From: Gloeomargaritales cyanobacterium VI4D9
GTDB taxonomy: Bacteria > Cyanobacteriota > Cyanobacteriia > Gloeomargaritales > Gloeomargaritaceae
Reading direction: 5' to 3'
DNA length: 64,000 bases
NCBI GenBank assembly: GCA_927797885.1
Contig: OV696605.1
Span: 1,401,157 to 1,465,156 of the forward strand
Part shown: piece after piece, positions 56,024-64,000 of the stretch
Layout: each line of letters begins with the position of its first letter
Numbering within the stretch: position 1 is the stretch's first letter
Position numbers and translations under genes: made by a program
The notes under the pieces: generated by a model
Told to the model about the DNA's origin: nothing
The model's database searches: none
What the model saw: the letters and a program-made list of their open reading frames with translations, nothing else

Positions 56024-56141
56024 TACAGTCTTTTGAGTAGTTATGGGATACAGTTAAACACCACTTGCCATAGGTCAATCATGCTGAGCTTTTAGAATAA
56101 TCGAGGCTTTTTGTATCCTTTATATTGATAAATAGACTGTA
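56024..56141 (+). repeat. R1 MITE-like repeat, copy 3
   Basis: Perfect TACAGTCT/AGACTGTA termini, with GGTTATGGGATA-like TAGTTATGGGATACAG and TTTTTGTATCCTTTATAT inside. It fills the queG-methyltransferase gap: it starts 1 bp after the queG stop and ends 1 bp before the methyltransferase stop codon. Confidence 0.85.
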
Positions 56142-56142
56142 T

Positions 56143-57018
56143 CTACATTTGCAGAGTAATTTGATTTTCATTTTGTAAAAAAGTAGGATAATTCGTAATT
56201 AAAACTTCTTTGTTCAGTTTTCTTTCTTTACTGTTTTTCTTAATTTTCATGCCAGAGAAAGATTGGACACAAGTGAAGTAAATTTCTTTCTGATTCGCAA
56301 AAAGTTCACGGATTTCAGGAGTATCGTAAGAGGATAAAATCCACTTGCAATTAGTCCTTGATAAAATCTGAGCCATTTCTCTGTGTTCGTCCCATTTTTT
56401 CATATTGTGAAAGTAGTTACATCCATTCCCAGGGTATGGAGGGTCAAGGTACATAACAGTACCTTCTCTATCATAACGCTGAAAGCATTGCTTCCAGTCA
56501 AGGCATTCGATGATAACAGTTTTAAGACGGTCATAAACTGGTTCAATTCTACTCCGAAGTGTCTTGAGTGCGCCGATTAGTCGATTTCCATGACCTCCGT
56601 CTGAAATGCTCGTCTGAAAGCGCGGGTAGTCTAATTCTCCCCCCCAACCGGCCATAATAAGATAGTAGAAACGGTGAGCTCTTTCTACATCAGTCAATTT
56701 CTCTGTATCAAGCTGTGCCAAACGATCAAATTCAGCTCTGGATACCAGTTCTAAGTCAAATGCTCGGATTAGTTCTTCTGGTTTCTCTCTTACAACACGG
56801 AAAAAGTTGATAAGTTCTTGATCTTTATCATTGAGAACTTCTACCGGGCTTGGAGGTTTTCCAAAAAGAACCCAAGCCGCTCCACAGAATGGTTCCACAT
56901 AACAGGTATGGGAAGGTAAAATAGCTACAATATCATTCCTCAAACGGGATTTGCCCCCCACCCATTTGAAGGGGCTGTTTATCCTGTTCCACTTTGTACT
57001 GTGATTTGCCATGTTCAT
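56143..57018 (-). CDS. DNA adenine-N6 methyltransferase (D12/Dam class)
   Basis: This 291-aa protein has the D12-class motifs PFKWVGGKSRLR (SAM binding), YVEPFCGAAWVLFG and the catalytic DPPY in MYLDPPYPGNG. It would methylate adenine in a short palindrome to protect host DNA. AAGGATG lies 7 bp upstream of the ATG at 57018. It diverges from the controller gene at 57114, the layout of C-regulated type II systems such as PvuII. AT-rich, hence probably acquired. The gene ends flush against an R1 repeat. Confidence 0.92.
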   Translation of the reverse strand: MNMANHSTKWNRINSPFKWVGGKSRLRNDIVAILPSHTCYVEPFCGAAWVLFGKPPSPVEVLNDKDQELINFFRVVREKPEELIRAFDLELVSRAEFDRLAQLDTEKLTDVERAHRFYYLIMAGWGGELDYPRFQTSISDGGHGNRLIGALKTLRSRIEPVYDRLKTVIIECLDWKQCFQRYDREGTVMYLDPPYPGNGCNYFHNMKKWDEHREMAQILSRTNCKWILSSYDTPEIRELFANQKEIYFTCVQSFSGMKIKKNSKERKLNKEVLITNYPTFLQNENQITLQM

Positions 57019-57048
57019 TTTTACATCCTTGGTGTTCCATACCCAATT

Positions 57049-57063
57049 GTCTCTACTAGAGAC
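57049..57063. promoter_or_regulatory. Palindromic operator candidate in the divergent promoter region
   Basis: GTCTCTA-C-TAGAGAC is a perfect 7-bp inverted repeat around one base. It sits in the 95-bp region between the methyltransferase and the XRE-type controller gene. Controller proteins of R-M systems bind symmetrical C-boxes in exactly this position, so it is the likely binding site. Only the symmetry and location support this. Confidence 0.6.
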
Positions 57064-57113
57064 AGTACACCATATCGAACAGTTGTTGTCAACCCCTCGA
57101 TCTTAGTTAGTGT

Positions 57114-57338
57114 ATGCAAAGGTTCGGAGAGAAACTAAGAATCCTAAGAAGTCATCGGAGGATGACCCTTAAGGAACTTGCCGTAAAGATTGGGTATGAA
57201 ACCCACAGTTATCTGAGCGAAATAGAGTCCGGGAAAAAAGTCCCAACGGCTGAACTAGTACTGAGTGTTGCTCGATACTTTGGAGTAACAACCGATGCGC
57301 TTCTAAAGGACGAAGAAGATTTAGGTGACTTGCTATGA
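57114..57338 (+). CDS. XRE-family controller protein
   Basis: This 74-aa protein is a single helix-turn-helix domain (FGEKLRILRSHRRMTLKELA, HSYLSEIESGKKVPTAE, VARYFGVTTDALL). Its size and its position ahead of the putative endonuclease match R-M controller (C) proteins, which delay restriction until methylation is established. Its stop overlaps the start of the next gene (ATGA). Confidence 0.85.
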   Translation: MQRFGEKLRILRSHRRMTLKELAVKIGYETHSYLSEIESGKKVPTAELVLSVARYFGVTTDALLKDEEDLGDLL

Positions 57339-58579
57339 CAGAAGAACGTGTGTGGTTTTACAACCAAAACCCAGATTCAGAAAGGATCGAGTGTATTGTT
57401 CGGATGCTTAGTACTTTTCAGGATGGTAGTGGAGAAAGAAGAGAACCAAACATCCAGAAAGAAAACGGACAATTAATCTTAACTTGGAAGACACTTCCCG
57501 GTGGGTTTGATTTTGAGATGGTTATAGCTGAAGCTTTAGGTGGTATCCCTCTAAGTGGAGGAAAGTTTGTGTATGATATTATTTTCCCTATGTTTAAGGA
57601 TGAAATTGACCAGAACAATCAGAGCATAAATGAGCAAGAACATACAAGAAACCTGATTTCAAAAATAGAAATGTTTGCACAACCAGTAAAAGATAACTAT
57701 AAAGTCAGGGAAAAAGAAATACTTTACAAACGAATTTTAAAGCTCCCTAGTTTTTCCTGTGATATAATAATTGGCTTTCTTGATAAGATGGAAAGTGAAC
57801 GAGGACAAACCATCACTTCTAAAAATATCACTGAGTGGCTTAAGAAAAACATCAAAAACCCTTTTTATGGAATATCTTGTAAATCTTCTGATAAAAATGG
57901 AAACTTAAATAATGATGAAACAAGAATAAGAATTGAAATTTCAAATGCGGCTTCCAAATTCTCAAATGCCATAAGAAAGAGCGGTGTAGACTTGAAAAAA
58001 ATTTGGGAACTTTGCACGGGCGGCCAAAGAAATGATTGTGAAAATGATCTTAAGGAGATTGGACGAGCGATAATGGAAGTCGTTAATAAAATTAATACCG
58101 CTGATTCTTCTAAAATTCCTAAAAAATCTAAAGCTTTACTAAAAGAATTATATGGTGATTGTGGATTTGATTTTCCCGAACCTGATAAATATGGGTCTTA
58201 TCTTTGTCTTGCTTCTGATGGACAAGGTAATTATAGAGTCTTGCGGTATAAGCATAAGCTACCAGATGCTGATTCTGTGGATTGGACAATAACTTCTTAC
58301 AAAAACCAATATAACTATACAGTAACGGGAAAGTCAAAAGGAGATCAAGGTAATGTTATTGAATTCTACTCTGGTTCAGGAGGTCAATTTAAGTATTTCC
58401 CAAAAATTGGAGAGGCAACCTGGAAGTCAGATGTCTTTCAACTAAAAAGATTGAATGAAGGTTCAAGCATAAAGTTGACCGATAAACTTAATAAGTATTT
58501 TCCTCCTGATAATTACCCATTGAATTCTGTAAAATTTCTATACTATTATTTGATTTGGATGGCATGGATATTTTCATAG
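57335..58579 (+). CDS. Putative type II restriction endonuclease, unrecognised family
   Basis: This 414-aa protein has no fold I can name. It is lysine- and asparagine-rich and AT-rich. NPFYGISCKSSDK (about 175-187) followed by ETRIRIEIS (195-203) could hold the hydrophobic-strand/acidic/lysine pattern of a nuclease core, but the assignment is weak. A further part (about 290-345) is beta-rich with DGQGNYRVLRYKHKLPDAD and a SGSGGQFKYFP segment. The call comes from context: it overlaps the controller gene and lies opposite a Dam-type methyltransferase. The C-terminus YYYLIWMAWIFS is oddly hydrophobic, so a 3' truncation is possible. Confidence 0.6.
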   Translation: MTEERVWFYNQNPDSERIECIVRMLSTFQDGSGERREPNIQKENGQLILTWKTLPGGFDFEMVIAEALGGIPLSGGKFVYDIIFPMFKDEIDQNNQSINEQEHTRNLISKIEMFAQPVKDNYKVREKEILYKRILKLPSFSCDIIIGFLDKMESERGQTITSKNITEWLKKNIKNPFYGISCKSSDKNGNLNNDETRIRIEISNAASKFSNAIRKSGVDLKKIWELCTGGQRNDCENDLKEIGRAIMEVVNKINTADSSKIPKKSKALLKELYGDCGFDFPEPDKYGSYLCLASDGQGNYRVLRYKHKLPDADSVDWTITSYKNQYNYTVTGKSKGDQGNVIEFYSGSGGQFKYFPKIGEATWKSDVFQLKRLNEGSSIKLTDKLNKYFPPDNYPLNSVKFLYYYLIWMAWIFS

Positions 58580-58634
58580 GAATTTTCGATGAAGCACTTA
58601 TAGAATCGAAGATCTGTGTTGTGGTTTTTCTTAT

Positions 58635-58743
58635 GAGCAACTCTATTTATTGATTTTTGTACTTACATAAGGGTTCTGAAAGTCCCATTCCTTCCTTAGC
58701 AATTATCAATAACCCAGAGGGCATTTCAATAGTCGTGGATTAA
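58635..58743 (+). repeat. R3 repeat, diverged copy
   Basis: It keeps ACTCTATTTATTGATTTTTG, GTACTTACATAAGG and CAATTATCAATAACCCAGAG. The termini are eroded. It runs straight into the R4 copy that follows, and no gene is visible between 58580 and 58893. Confidence 0.65.
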
Positions 58744-58844
58744 CATAGCAATCCTATCAAAGATTGAAACAGTAATCACATGGGAAGCCCGCTGGAAACT
58801 GATTTTTGTGAGTATCTGTTGCATAATCGCTTAGGATTGCTATA
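58744..58844 (+). repeat. R4 dispersed repeat, copy 3
   Basis: Inverted ends ATAGCAATCCTA and TAGGATTGCTAT equal those of R2, but the interior (AACAGTAATCACATGGGAAG, TTTTTGTGAGTATCTGTTGC) is that of R4. R2 and R4 may therefore be mobilised by the same enzyme. Confidence 0.7.
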
Positions 58845-58893
58845 GAGGTTCTCTAATAAGGGAGATTGAACCGCACCCGCATCCCAGCGGGCA

Positions 58894-60288
58894 TTACCGC
58901 CCACCGATCACCACATTTTTGATCCGCACATGGGGACCACCGACGCTAACCGGTAGGGGAGATTGCCCCGCCTTGCCACAGCCGCCGTTGCGGTAAACCG
59001 TGTCCTTGCCCACCGCCTCAATATCCTTCAAGGTCTGAAATACATTGCCGCTCAGGGTGACATCGCTGACCGGTTCAGCCAATTCCCCGTTGCGGATCAT
59101 GTAGCCCTCGGCGGCGGCAAAGGTAAACAGTTCCCCGTTGGTTTGCCCGCCCAACATCCGCACGCAGTACACCCCCAGGTCAATGTCCTGCATCATATCC
59201 CGCACATCCTGGATGCCTGGCTCGATCCCCGTATTGGTCATCCGCACAATCGGGGCATAGGTCGCCGACAATGCCCGGGCGTTACCCGTGGGTTGCTCCG
59301 CCATTTTTCCCGCCGTTTCCCGGGAATGGAGCCGTTGGGTCAGCACCCCATCTTTAATCAGGTATTTACGTTGTCCTGGCACTCCCTCATCGTCATAGAC
59401 CAGGGAACCGGGTAGACCCGGCAGAGTGGCATCATCCACCACATTCAATTCGGGAATCGCAACCTGCCGCCCCAACTGCAACAACTCCTGCATCCGGGGA
59501 TTTTCATAGACAAAATCCGCCTCGGACAAATGCCCAAACGCCTCATGGATAAAGACTCCCGCCAGGTAGGGGTCAAGAATCACCGTGTACTGCCCGCCCT
59601 TGACCGGTTGCGCTTCCAATTGCCGTACCGCCCGTTGCGCCGCCCCTAAGACCTGGTCTTCGATACCCACCAGTACATTGTAATCCGAACGGGAATGCAC
59701 CGATTCATAGCCTTGACGCACGACCATTTCCGCTCCCCGGGCTACCACCCCAAACATTCCCGACACATCCAACCGCTCCTGCGCCAAAAGGGTGCCGGTG
59801 GAAGTTGCCAAATAGGTAATGCCAAACCGTTCCCGGTAGCCCACGCTGGTGGTTTGGATGCGGGAATCGTATTGCAAAAGCAGGTTATTGTAATGATTGA
59901 GCAATTCCCGTTTTTCGCTCAGGGGTACGGTGCGGGGGTCTGTGGCGATGGAAGCAGTCACATAGTCCACCACGGGCGTTACGTCAGCCAATTGGGTGAC
60001 CTCCTGACCGATCAAGCGTGCCTGGGTGACGGCATCCTGCACCCGTTCGGACAGTTCACTCAAGCCGTTGAAGGTCACAAAACTCCAGCCCCCCCGGTAG
60101 CAGGCACGAATCCCCCCCGCCAGGGACAACCCCCGATCCACCGCATCGAAACGGGGACCCCGAAAGCCCAACCGCAGGGATTCGCTTTGCTCCAGGCGAA
60201 TTTCCAGGTAGTCCACCCCTTGGGCATGGCGATGAATCACGTCCTGCAATTGGTCTTGAATCCGGGTCGGGGTGATGGTGGCGGTCAT
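58894..60288 (-). CDS. tldD: TldD-family metalloprotease
   Basis: This 464-aa protein carries the zinc motif HEAFGH in GVFIHEAFGHLSEADFVYEN and the family end SLPVSVGGPHVRIKNVVIGG (quoted in part). TldD works with TldE/PmbA to degrade unfolded or modified peptides, entering through a narrow channel. A tldE partner is not in this window. The gene diverges from the Rrf2 gene, 53 bp away. Confidence 0.94.
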   Translation of the reverse strand: MTATITPTRIQDQLQDVIHRHAQGVDYLEIRLEQSESLRLGFRGPRFDAVDRGLSLAGGIRACYRGGWSFVTFNGLSELSERVQDAVTQARLIGQEVTQLADVTPVVDYVTASIATDPRTVPLSEKRELLNHYNNLLLQYDSRIQTTSVGYRERFGITYLATSTGTLLAQERLDVSGMFGVVARGAEMVVRQGYESVHSRSDYNVLVGIEDQVLGAAQRAVRQLEAQPVKGGQYTVILDPYLAGVFIHEAFGHLSEADFVYENPRMQELLQLGRQVAIPELNVVDDATLPGLPGSLVYDDEGVPGQRKYLIKDGVLTQRLHSRETAGKMAEQPTGNARALSATYAPIVRMTNTGIEPGIQDVRDMMQDIDLGVYCVRMLGGQTNGELFTFAAAEGYMIRNGELAEPVSDVTLSGNVFQTLKDIEAVGKDTVYRNGGCGKAGQSPLPVSVGGPHVRIKNVVIGGR

Positions 60289-60341
60289 AATAATAATGTG
60301 TAAATTGGGCGATCTCTCCTAGTTTAGCGTGTCCATTCCCT

Positions 60342-60779
60342 ATGTTTCGTCTTTCCACCCGTAGCCAATACAGCCTCAAGGCGATGCTGGATTTAAGTCT
60401 CACGACGGATAATCGGGCGGTTTCCGGGCGTACCATTGCCCAACGGCAGGGGATTCCTGCGCCCTTTTTGGAAAAAATCCTGCTGGATTTGCGTCGGGCG
60501 GGTTTGGTCGTGTCCCACCGGGGGGCACAGGGGGGGTATCGCTTGGCACGACCGCCGGAACTGATTCGGGTATCAGAAATTTTTTTGGCGGTGGGGGAAT
60601 CCCTCACGTACCCGGAACCCCAGCCTCAACAGGCGACGGATTGGGTGACCCGCACCCTTTGGCGACGGCTGAGCGGGTTATGTGAGCAAGCCTTACAAAG
60701 TCTGACGTTGGCGGATTTGTATTACGATGTGCGGAGCCGGATGGCAACCGATGCGGAGTCGTTTCACTTTATTGTTTGA
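60342..60779 (+). CDS. Rrf2-family transcriptional regulator
   Basis: This 145-aa protein has the winged helix of Rrf2/IscR-like regulators: RSQYSLKAMLDLSLTTDNR, GIPAPFLEKILLDLRRAGLV and SHRGAQGGYRLARPPELI. The three cysteines that hold an iron-sulfur cluster in IscR/NsrR are absent; only one Cys (GLCEQAL) occurs, so sensing is probably by other means. It may control sulfur or Fe-S genes, but no target is evident. Confidence 0.9.
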   Translation: MFRLSTRSQYSLKAMLDLSLTTDNRAVSGRTIAQRQGIPAPFLEKILLDLRRAGLVVSHRGAQGGYRLARPPELIRVSEIFLAVGESLTYPEPQPQQATDWVTRTLWRRLSGLCEQALQSLTLADLYYDVRSRMATDAESFHFIV

Positions 60780-60842
60780 GGCACATTTCCTGTGGAACAA
60801 TTCCATTCACCCCTGTTCCTAATTCAATGGGAATCCCTGCAC

Positions 60843-60974
60843 TTAGTAAGCGTATTTCAACGCCAAATATACTAACGCCGCCACACCCCCCAGGATCAAC
60901 AAGGCTCCCGTCAGTACTATCACCGGACTATCGGCTTCATCAAACCGCATGGAACCCCGGTTCATATCATTCAT
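60843..60974 (-). CDS. Small single-TM protein, 43 aa
   Basis: The frame encodes a short polar N-terminus (MNDMNRGSMRFDEADSP), one hydrophobic helix (VIVLTGALLILGGVAALVYL) and ALKYAY. CCGGAGGTGCGT directly before the ATG is one of the strongest ribosome-binding sites in the window. Size and shape fit a photosynthetic or respiratory small membrane subunit, but I do not recognise it. It lies downstream of the convergent Rrf2 gene and upstream of the glycosyltransferase on the same strand. Confidence 0.7.
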   Translation of the reverse strand: MNDMNRGSMRFDEADSPVIVLTGALLILGGVAALVYLALKYAY

Positions 60975-61036
60975 ACGCACCTCCGGCAACATCCCTATTA
61001 ATCATAGATAGCGAAAAATTTCCTGTTTCGCCCCAA

Positions 61037-62032
61037 TCATTTCGATTTTTTTAACAGTTGCGCCACCTTGCGACCCCACCGTTGTAGCCGTTGGTACCCA
61101 ATCCCCCAGCCAGTGAGCGGGCGAATGTCCCCCTTGTGTGCCGATTGATAATCGAAAAATTCATCCAATGCCTGCCAAATCAGGTATAATTTTTTTCGCA
61201 CCTGGGGGGAACGATATTCCTGCAAAAATTCTAAATTCACAGGCGGTGTTGGTGTATTGAGAACCCGCAGAATTTTGTTCACATCATAGCCCGAATCATA
61301 ACAGCCAATTTGCTCACAATTCAACCCTGGGTCAAGATAGTCCGCTAGACCGCCATTAACGCTCGAAAAAACCCGACAGCCGCACGCCATCGCTTCCAAA
61401 GGTTGCAGACCAAACCCCTCACTCACCCCCTGTACCGCCCAATAGTGCGCCGAATCGTATAGATAAACCCGACTGCGATTAAATAAATCCGCCAGACTGG
61501 GCACGAAATAATCCACCACCTCCACCCGCACATATTTTTGCAATTTGGGAGCTAAGGTGTTGAGTAAATAAGGAGAAGATTTTCGAGCCATGATCAACAC
61601 ATCAATATCCCGAGGTTGACCCTGGTCAAAAAATTCATCACCAATCACATTTGGTAAATAATAAATCGGTGCATGGGGAGCCTTTTGCCCCCAATAACCC
61701 ATACTGTTGCGGCTGACAGTTACAATCGGCACCCCCGGGGGAATGGCAAACCCGTAACCCGTGCTGTGGGCGTGATAAACCACCGGATAGTTACGCAATT
61801 GGGCAAGCAATTTGGGCACATGAAACCCCCAACTCACCACAAAAATTCCTTCAACCAGGGGACGGCGGATCACATCCGCTAAAAATAAATGCTCTGGTTC
61901 CCGTTGCTGATAGGTGACTAAAGTGGCAACACCCAGGGATTGAGCCAATTCCAGCACTTTTAATTCTGCCCAAAGCCCCCCACAGTGGTAGGATTTCGTC
62001 GTGCCCGGTACCAAAAAATACAGTTGCCGCAT
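61037..62032 (-). CDS. GT4-type glycosyltransferase
   Basis: This 331-aa GT-B protein has the conserved C-terminal sugar-nucleotide motif SEGFGLQPLEAMACGCRVFSS (quoted in part) and N-terminal FLVPGTTKSYHCGG. VVYHAHSTGYG and DVLIMARKSSPYL match family-4-like transferases. The acceptor is unknown, probably a cell-surface glycan. GGAGGGG immediately precedes the ATG. It diverges from the O-methyltransferase gene. Confidence 0.85.
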   Translation of the reverse strand: MRQLYFLVPGTTKSYHCGGLWAELKVLELAQSLGVATLVTYQQREPEHLFLADVIRRPLVEGIFVVSWGFHVPKLLAQLRNYPVVYHAHSTGYGFAIPPGVPIVTVSRNSMGYWGQKAPHAPIYYLPNVIGDEFFDQGQPRDIDVLIMARKSSPYLLNTLAPKLQKYVRVEVVDYFVPSLADLFNRSRVYLYDSAHYWAVQGVSEGFGLQPLEAMACGCRVFSSVNGGLADYLDPGLNCEQIGCYDSGYDVNKILRVLNTPTPPVNLEFLQEYRSPQVRKKLYLIWQALDEFFDYQSAHKGDIRPLTGWGIGYQRLQRWGRKVAQLLKKSK

Positions 62033-62103
62033 CCCCTCCCCCGCCGCTGTTTTCCCAGTGTACGAAAAACTGTCATCATAGGAATAATTCTCTCACCCTG
62101 CCC

Positions 62104-62772
62104 ATGTCGCCCCAAACCCTGAACCTGACCCCCGACCTGTACCGCTACCTGCAACGCCATTCCCTGCGGGAACCTGACCTCCTGCGCCAGTTGCGCCAGG
62201 AAACCCAGACCATGCCCGGGGCACAAATGCAAATCTCCCCGGAACAGGGGCAGTTTATGGCGTTTTTGGTGCAGGTGATGGGGGCACACCGTACCCTGGA
62301 AATCGGCGTGTTTACCGGCTATAGCAGTTTGGCAGTGGCACTGGCTCTGCCTCCCACCGGGCGGATGGTGGCTTGTGATATTAACCCGGAATCCACCCAA
62401 ATCGCTCGCCGCTACTGGGAAAAAGCCGGGGTTGCCCACAAAATTGACCTGCGGTTGGCTCCGGCAAAAGATACCCTGAATACCCTAATTGCCCAGGGGG
62501 AAGCCAATCATTACGATTTCGCTTTCATTGATGCGGACAAGGAAAATTACTGGATTTACTACGAACAATGTCTGCAATTGGTGCGCCCCGGTGGTTTAAT
62601 TATGGTAGATAACGTCTTGTGGGGAGGGGCGGTGATAGATGCAACGGTTCAAGATCGGTCAACCCAAGCCATACGTCAGTTTAACGAGAAAGTTTATCAG
62701 GACGAACGCATTACATTGGTCATGCTTCCTCTAGCGGATGGGGTGACGCTGGCGTGGAAACGACCTGATTAG
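62104..62772 (+). CDS. SAM-dependent O-methyltransferase (class I, CCoAOMT-like)
   Basis: This 222-aa protein has the Rossmann methyltransferase motifs TLEIGVFTGYSSLAVALALP, MVACDINPE, YDFAFIDADKENYWIYYE and GGLIMVDNVLWGG, typical of cation-dependent catechol or caffeoyl-CoA O-methyltransferases. The cyanobacterial substrate is unknown. purD follows 47 bp downstream on the same strand. Confidence 0.92.
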   Translation: MSPQTLNLTPDLYRYLQRHSLREPDLLRQLRQETQTMPGAQMQISPEQGQFMAFLVQVMGAHRTLEIGVFTGYSSLAVALALPPTGRMVACDINPESTQIARRYWEKAGVAHKIDLRLAPAKDTLNTLIAQGEANHYDFAFIDADKENYWIYYEQCLQLVRPGGLIMVDNVLWGGAVIDATVQDRSTQAIRQFNEKVYQDERITLVMLPLADGVTLAWKRPD

Positions 62773-62819
62773 CAATGTAATGAATTAGTATTAAATATGT
62801 ACAATTGGGAGTTTGGTCT

Positions 62820-64000
62820 GTGAAGGTGCTGGTGGTGGGTGGGGGTGGACGGGAACACGCCCTGGCTTGGAAGTTGGCGCAATCCCCGCAAGTAACGAAG
62901 GTGTTTTGTATGCCGGGCAATGGCGGTACTGCCACCCTGTCTAAGTGCCTGAATATGCCCATGTTGCCGGTGGATGTGGAGGGAATTACCCGGTTTGCCC
63001 TGGTGCAGGGGGTGGGGTTGGTGGTGATTGGACCGGAAACCCCTTTGGCGTTGGGCATGGCGGATCAGATGCGGGCGCAGGGGTTGCGGGTGTTGGGACC
63101 AGGACAGGCGGGGGCGCAGTTGGAAGCCAGCAAGGTGTGGGCAAAAGCCTTCATGCAGGCGGAGGGGATTCCCACGGCTCCGGCGCAAGTTTTTCGGGAG
63201 TTGGCTCCTGCCCAAAGTTATATTGAGCAACAGCCCCTGCCAGTGGTGGTGAAGGTGGATGGACTGGCGGCGGGGAAGGGGGTGACGGTGGCGCAAACCC
63301 ACGCCCAGGCGATTCAGGCGGTGCAGGCGGCTTTGACGGGGCAATTTGGGCAAGCGGGACAGCAGGTGTTGGTGGAAACATTTTTGACCGGGGAAGAGCT
63401 TTCCCTGCTGGCTTTGACGGATGGGGAAACCCTCTACCCGCTTTTGCCCGCCCAGGACTATAAACGCTTGGGGGCGGGGGATACGGGACCAAACACGGGG
63501 GGGATGGGTGCTTGTGCGCCGGTGCCCTGGGTGACGGAGGAGTTATTACAGCGGGTGGAGCGGGAAATTTTTGCGCCGCTTTTGGCTGGGTTAAAACGGC
63601 AGGGGATTGACTATCGGGGGGTAATTTACGCCGGATTGATGGTGACGCCCCAGGGTGACCCGTTGGTGGTGGAATTTAACTGTCGCTTTGGTGACCCGGA
63701 AACCCAGGTGATTCTGCCCCTGTTGGATTCTTGCCTGTTGGAGTTGGCGTTAGCCTGTGCGGAGGGACGGTTGGGGGAAGTGCCGCCGCCAGTGTGGCGA
63801 CCTGGATATGCGGCAACGGTGGTGATGGCTTCCGGGGGTTATCCGGGGGAATCGGTTAAGGGTTATCCGGTGCGGGGGCTGGATTTAGCAGAGGCGACGG
63901 GGGCATTGGTGTTTCACGGGGCTACCCGCCGGGAGCGCAACCAAACCTTTACCGATGGGGGACGGGTGTTGAATATCACCGGCTATGGTGCCACGTTGGA
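62820..64000 (+). CDS. purD: Phosphoribosylamine-glycine ligase (3' end beyond the window)
   Basis: The first 393 residues of PurD are present. KVLVVGGGGREHALAWKLAQ at the N-terminus is followed by PGNGGTA, VVIGPETPLALGMAD, VVKVDGLAAGKGVTVA (ATP grasp), DTGPNTGGMGACAP and FNCRFGDPETQ. The frame is open to base 64000, ending at NITGYGATL. It catalyses the second step of purine synthesis. GTG start after GGGAG. Only the last 25-30 residues should be missing. Confidence 0.95.
   Translation, partial: MKVLVVGGGGREHALAWKLAQSPQVTKVFCMPGNGGTATLSKCLNMPMLPVDVEGITRFALVQGVGLVVIGPETPLALGMADQMRAQGLRVLGPGQAGAQLEASKVWAKAFMQAEGIPTAPAQVFRELAPAQSYIEQQPLPVVVKVDGLAAGKGVTVAQTHAQAIQAVQAALTGQFGQAGQQVLVETFLTGEELSLLALTDGETLYPLLPAQDYKRLGAGDTGPNTGGMGACAPVPWVTEELLQRVEREIFAPLLAGLKRQGIDYRGVIYAGLMVTPQGDPLVVEFNCRFGDPETQVILPLLDSCLLELALACAEGRLGEVPPPVWRPGYAATVVMASGGYPGESVKGYPVRGLDLAEATGALVFHGATRRERNQTFTDGGRVLNITGYGATL

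Noticed and set aside
1-64000. tRNA or rRNA genes
   Set aside because: None of the intergenic gaps showed a recognisable cloverleaf or conserved rRNA segment on reading; a covariance-model scan was not possible here.

Overview
The window is chromosomal DNA from a cyanobacterium. The decisive evidence is a complete allophycocyanin operon (apcA-apcB-apcC, 6072-7361), supported by a Ycf20 homologue, glutamate-1-semialdehyde aminomutase, a PatA-type response regulator, a short-form HisG and a single-gene Rrf2 regulator. The housekeeping genes are GC-rich, tightly packed and often joined by TGATG or ATGA overlaps. A unicellular, deep-branching lineage would fit, but I cannot name the genus from sequence reading alone. 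No rRNA, tRNA or CRISPR array was seen.

Layout. 1-304: 3' end of a glycolate-oxidase-type FAD oxidase (GlcE-like). 445-4839: an AT-rich insertion holding a NERD-nuclease/SF1-helicase gene and a TPR-like/cold-shock-domain partner, a candidate anti-phage cassette. 4936-7948: histone-deacetylase-family protein, apcABC and a PH-like membrane protein. 7950-11576: fabD and dienelactone hydrolase (DLH) genes caught in a tandem duplication; one DLH copy and one fabD copy are wrecked by an IS4-family element, a smaller derivative of it and an inversion. 11769-15722: dapA, rnj, and a photolyase-like protein split over two overlapping genes. 15738-20428: trmD, holB, an unknown gene with a nucleotidyltransferase stub behind it, purH and nanE. 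20730-25316: argC, a GT39 glycosyltransferase and asnB, abutting one another. 25317-28598: repeat-rich DNA around a PatA-like regulator carrying pentapeptide repeats. 28599-32161: gpmI, a DUF2254 protein and an orphan IS200/IS605-type right end that may encode an omega-RNA. 32162-36247 (minus strand): hemL-yqgF-nagZ-pstA, chained by overlaps. 36248-40601: repeats, small genes, secF, ycf20 and hisG. 40602-53421: WecG-type glycosyltransferase, MscS channel, AI-2E-family transporter, metH, tyrS, class A PBP, and the dnaJ-tusA-rsgA operon. 53547-56022: an (Fe-S) bacterial photolyase-like protein lacking the CxxC pair, and queG. 56143-58579: an AT-rich type II restriction-modification cassette (Dam-type methyltransferase divergent from a controller gene plus putative endonuclease). 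58894-64000: tldD, Rrf2 regulator, a 43-aa membrane protein, GT4 glycosyltransferase, O-methyltransferase and the start of purD.

Two themes stand out. First, at least four families of short dispersed repeats with inverted termini (roughly 100-140 bp, MITE-like, called R1-R4 here) fill nearly every large intergenic gap, and R1 copies sit directly at the 3' edge of both horizontally acquired defence-type cassettes. Second, the fabD/DLH region preserves a readable history of tandem duplication, IS insertion, inversion and decay.
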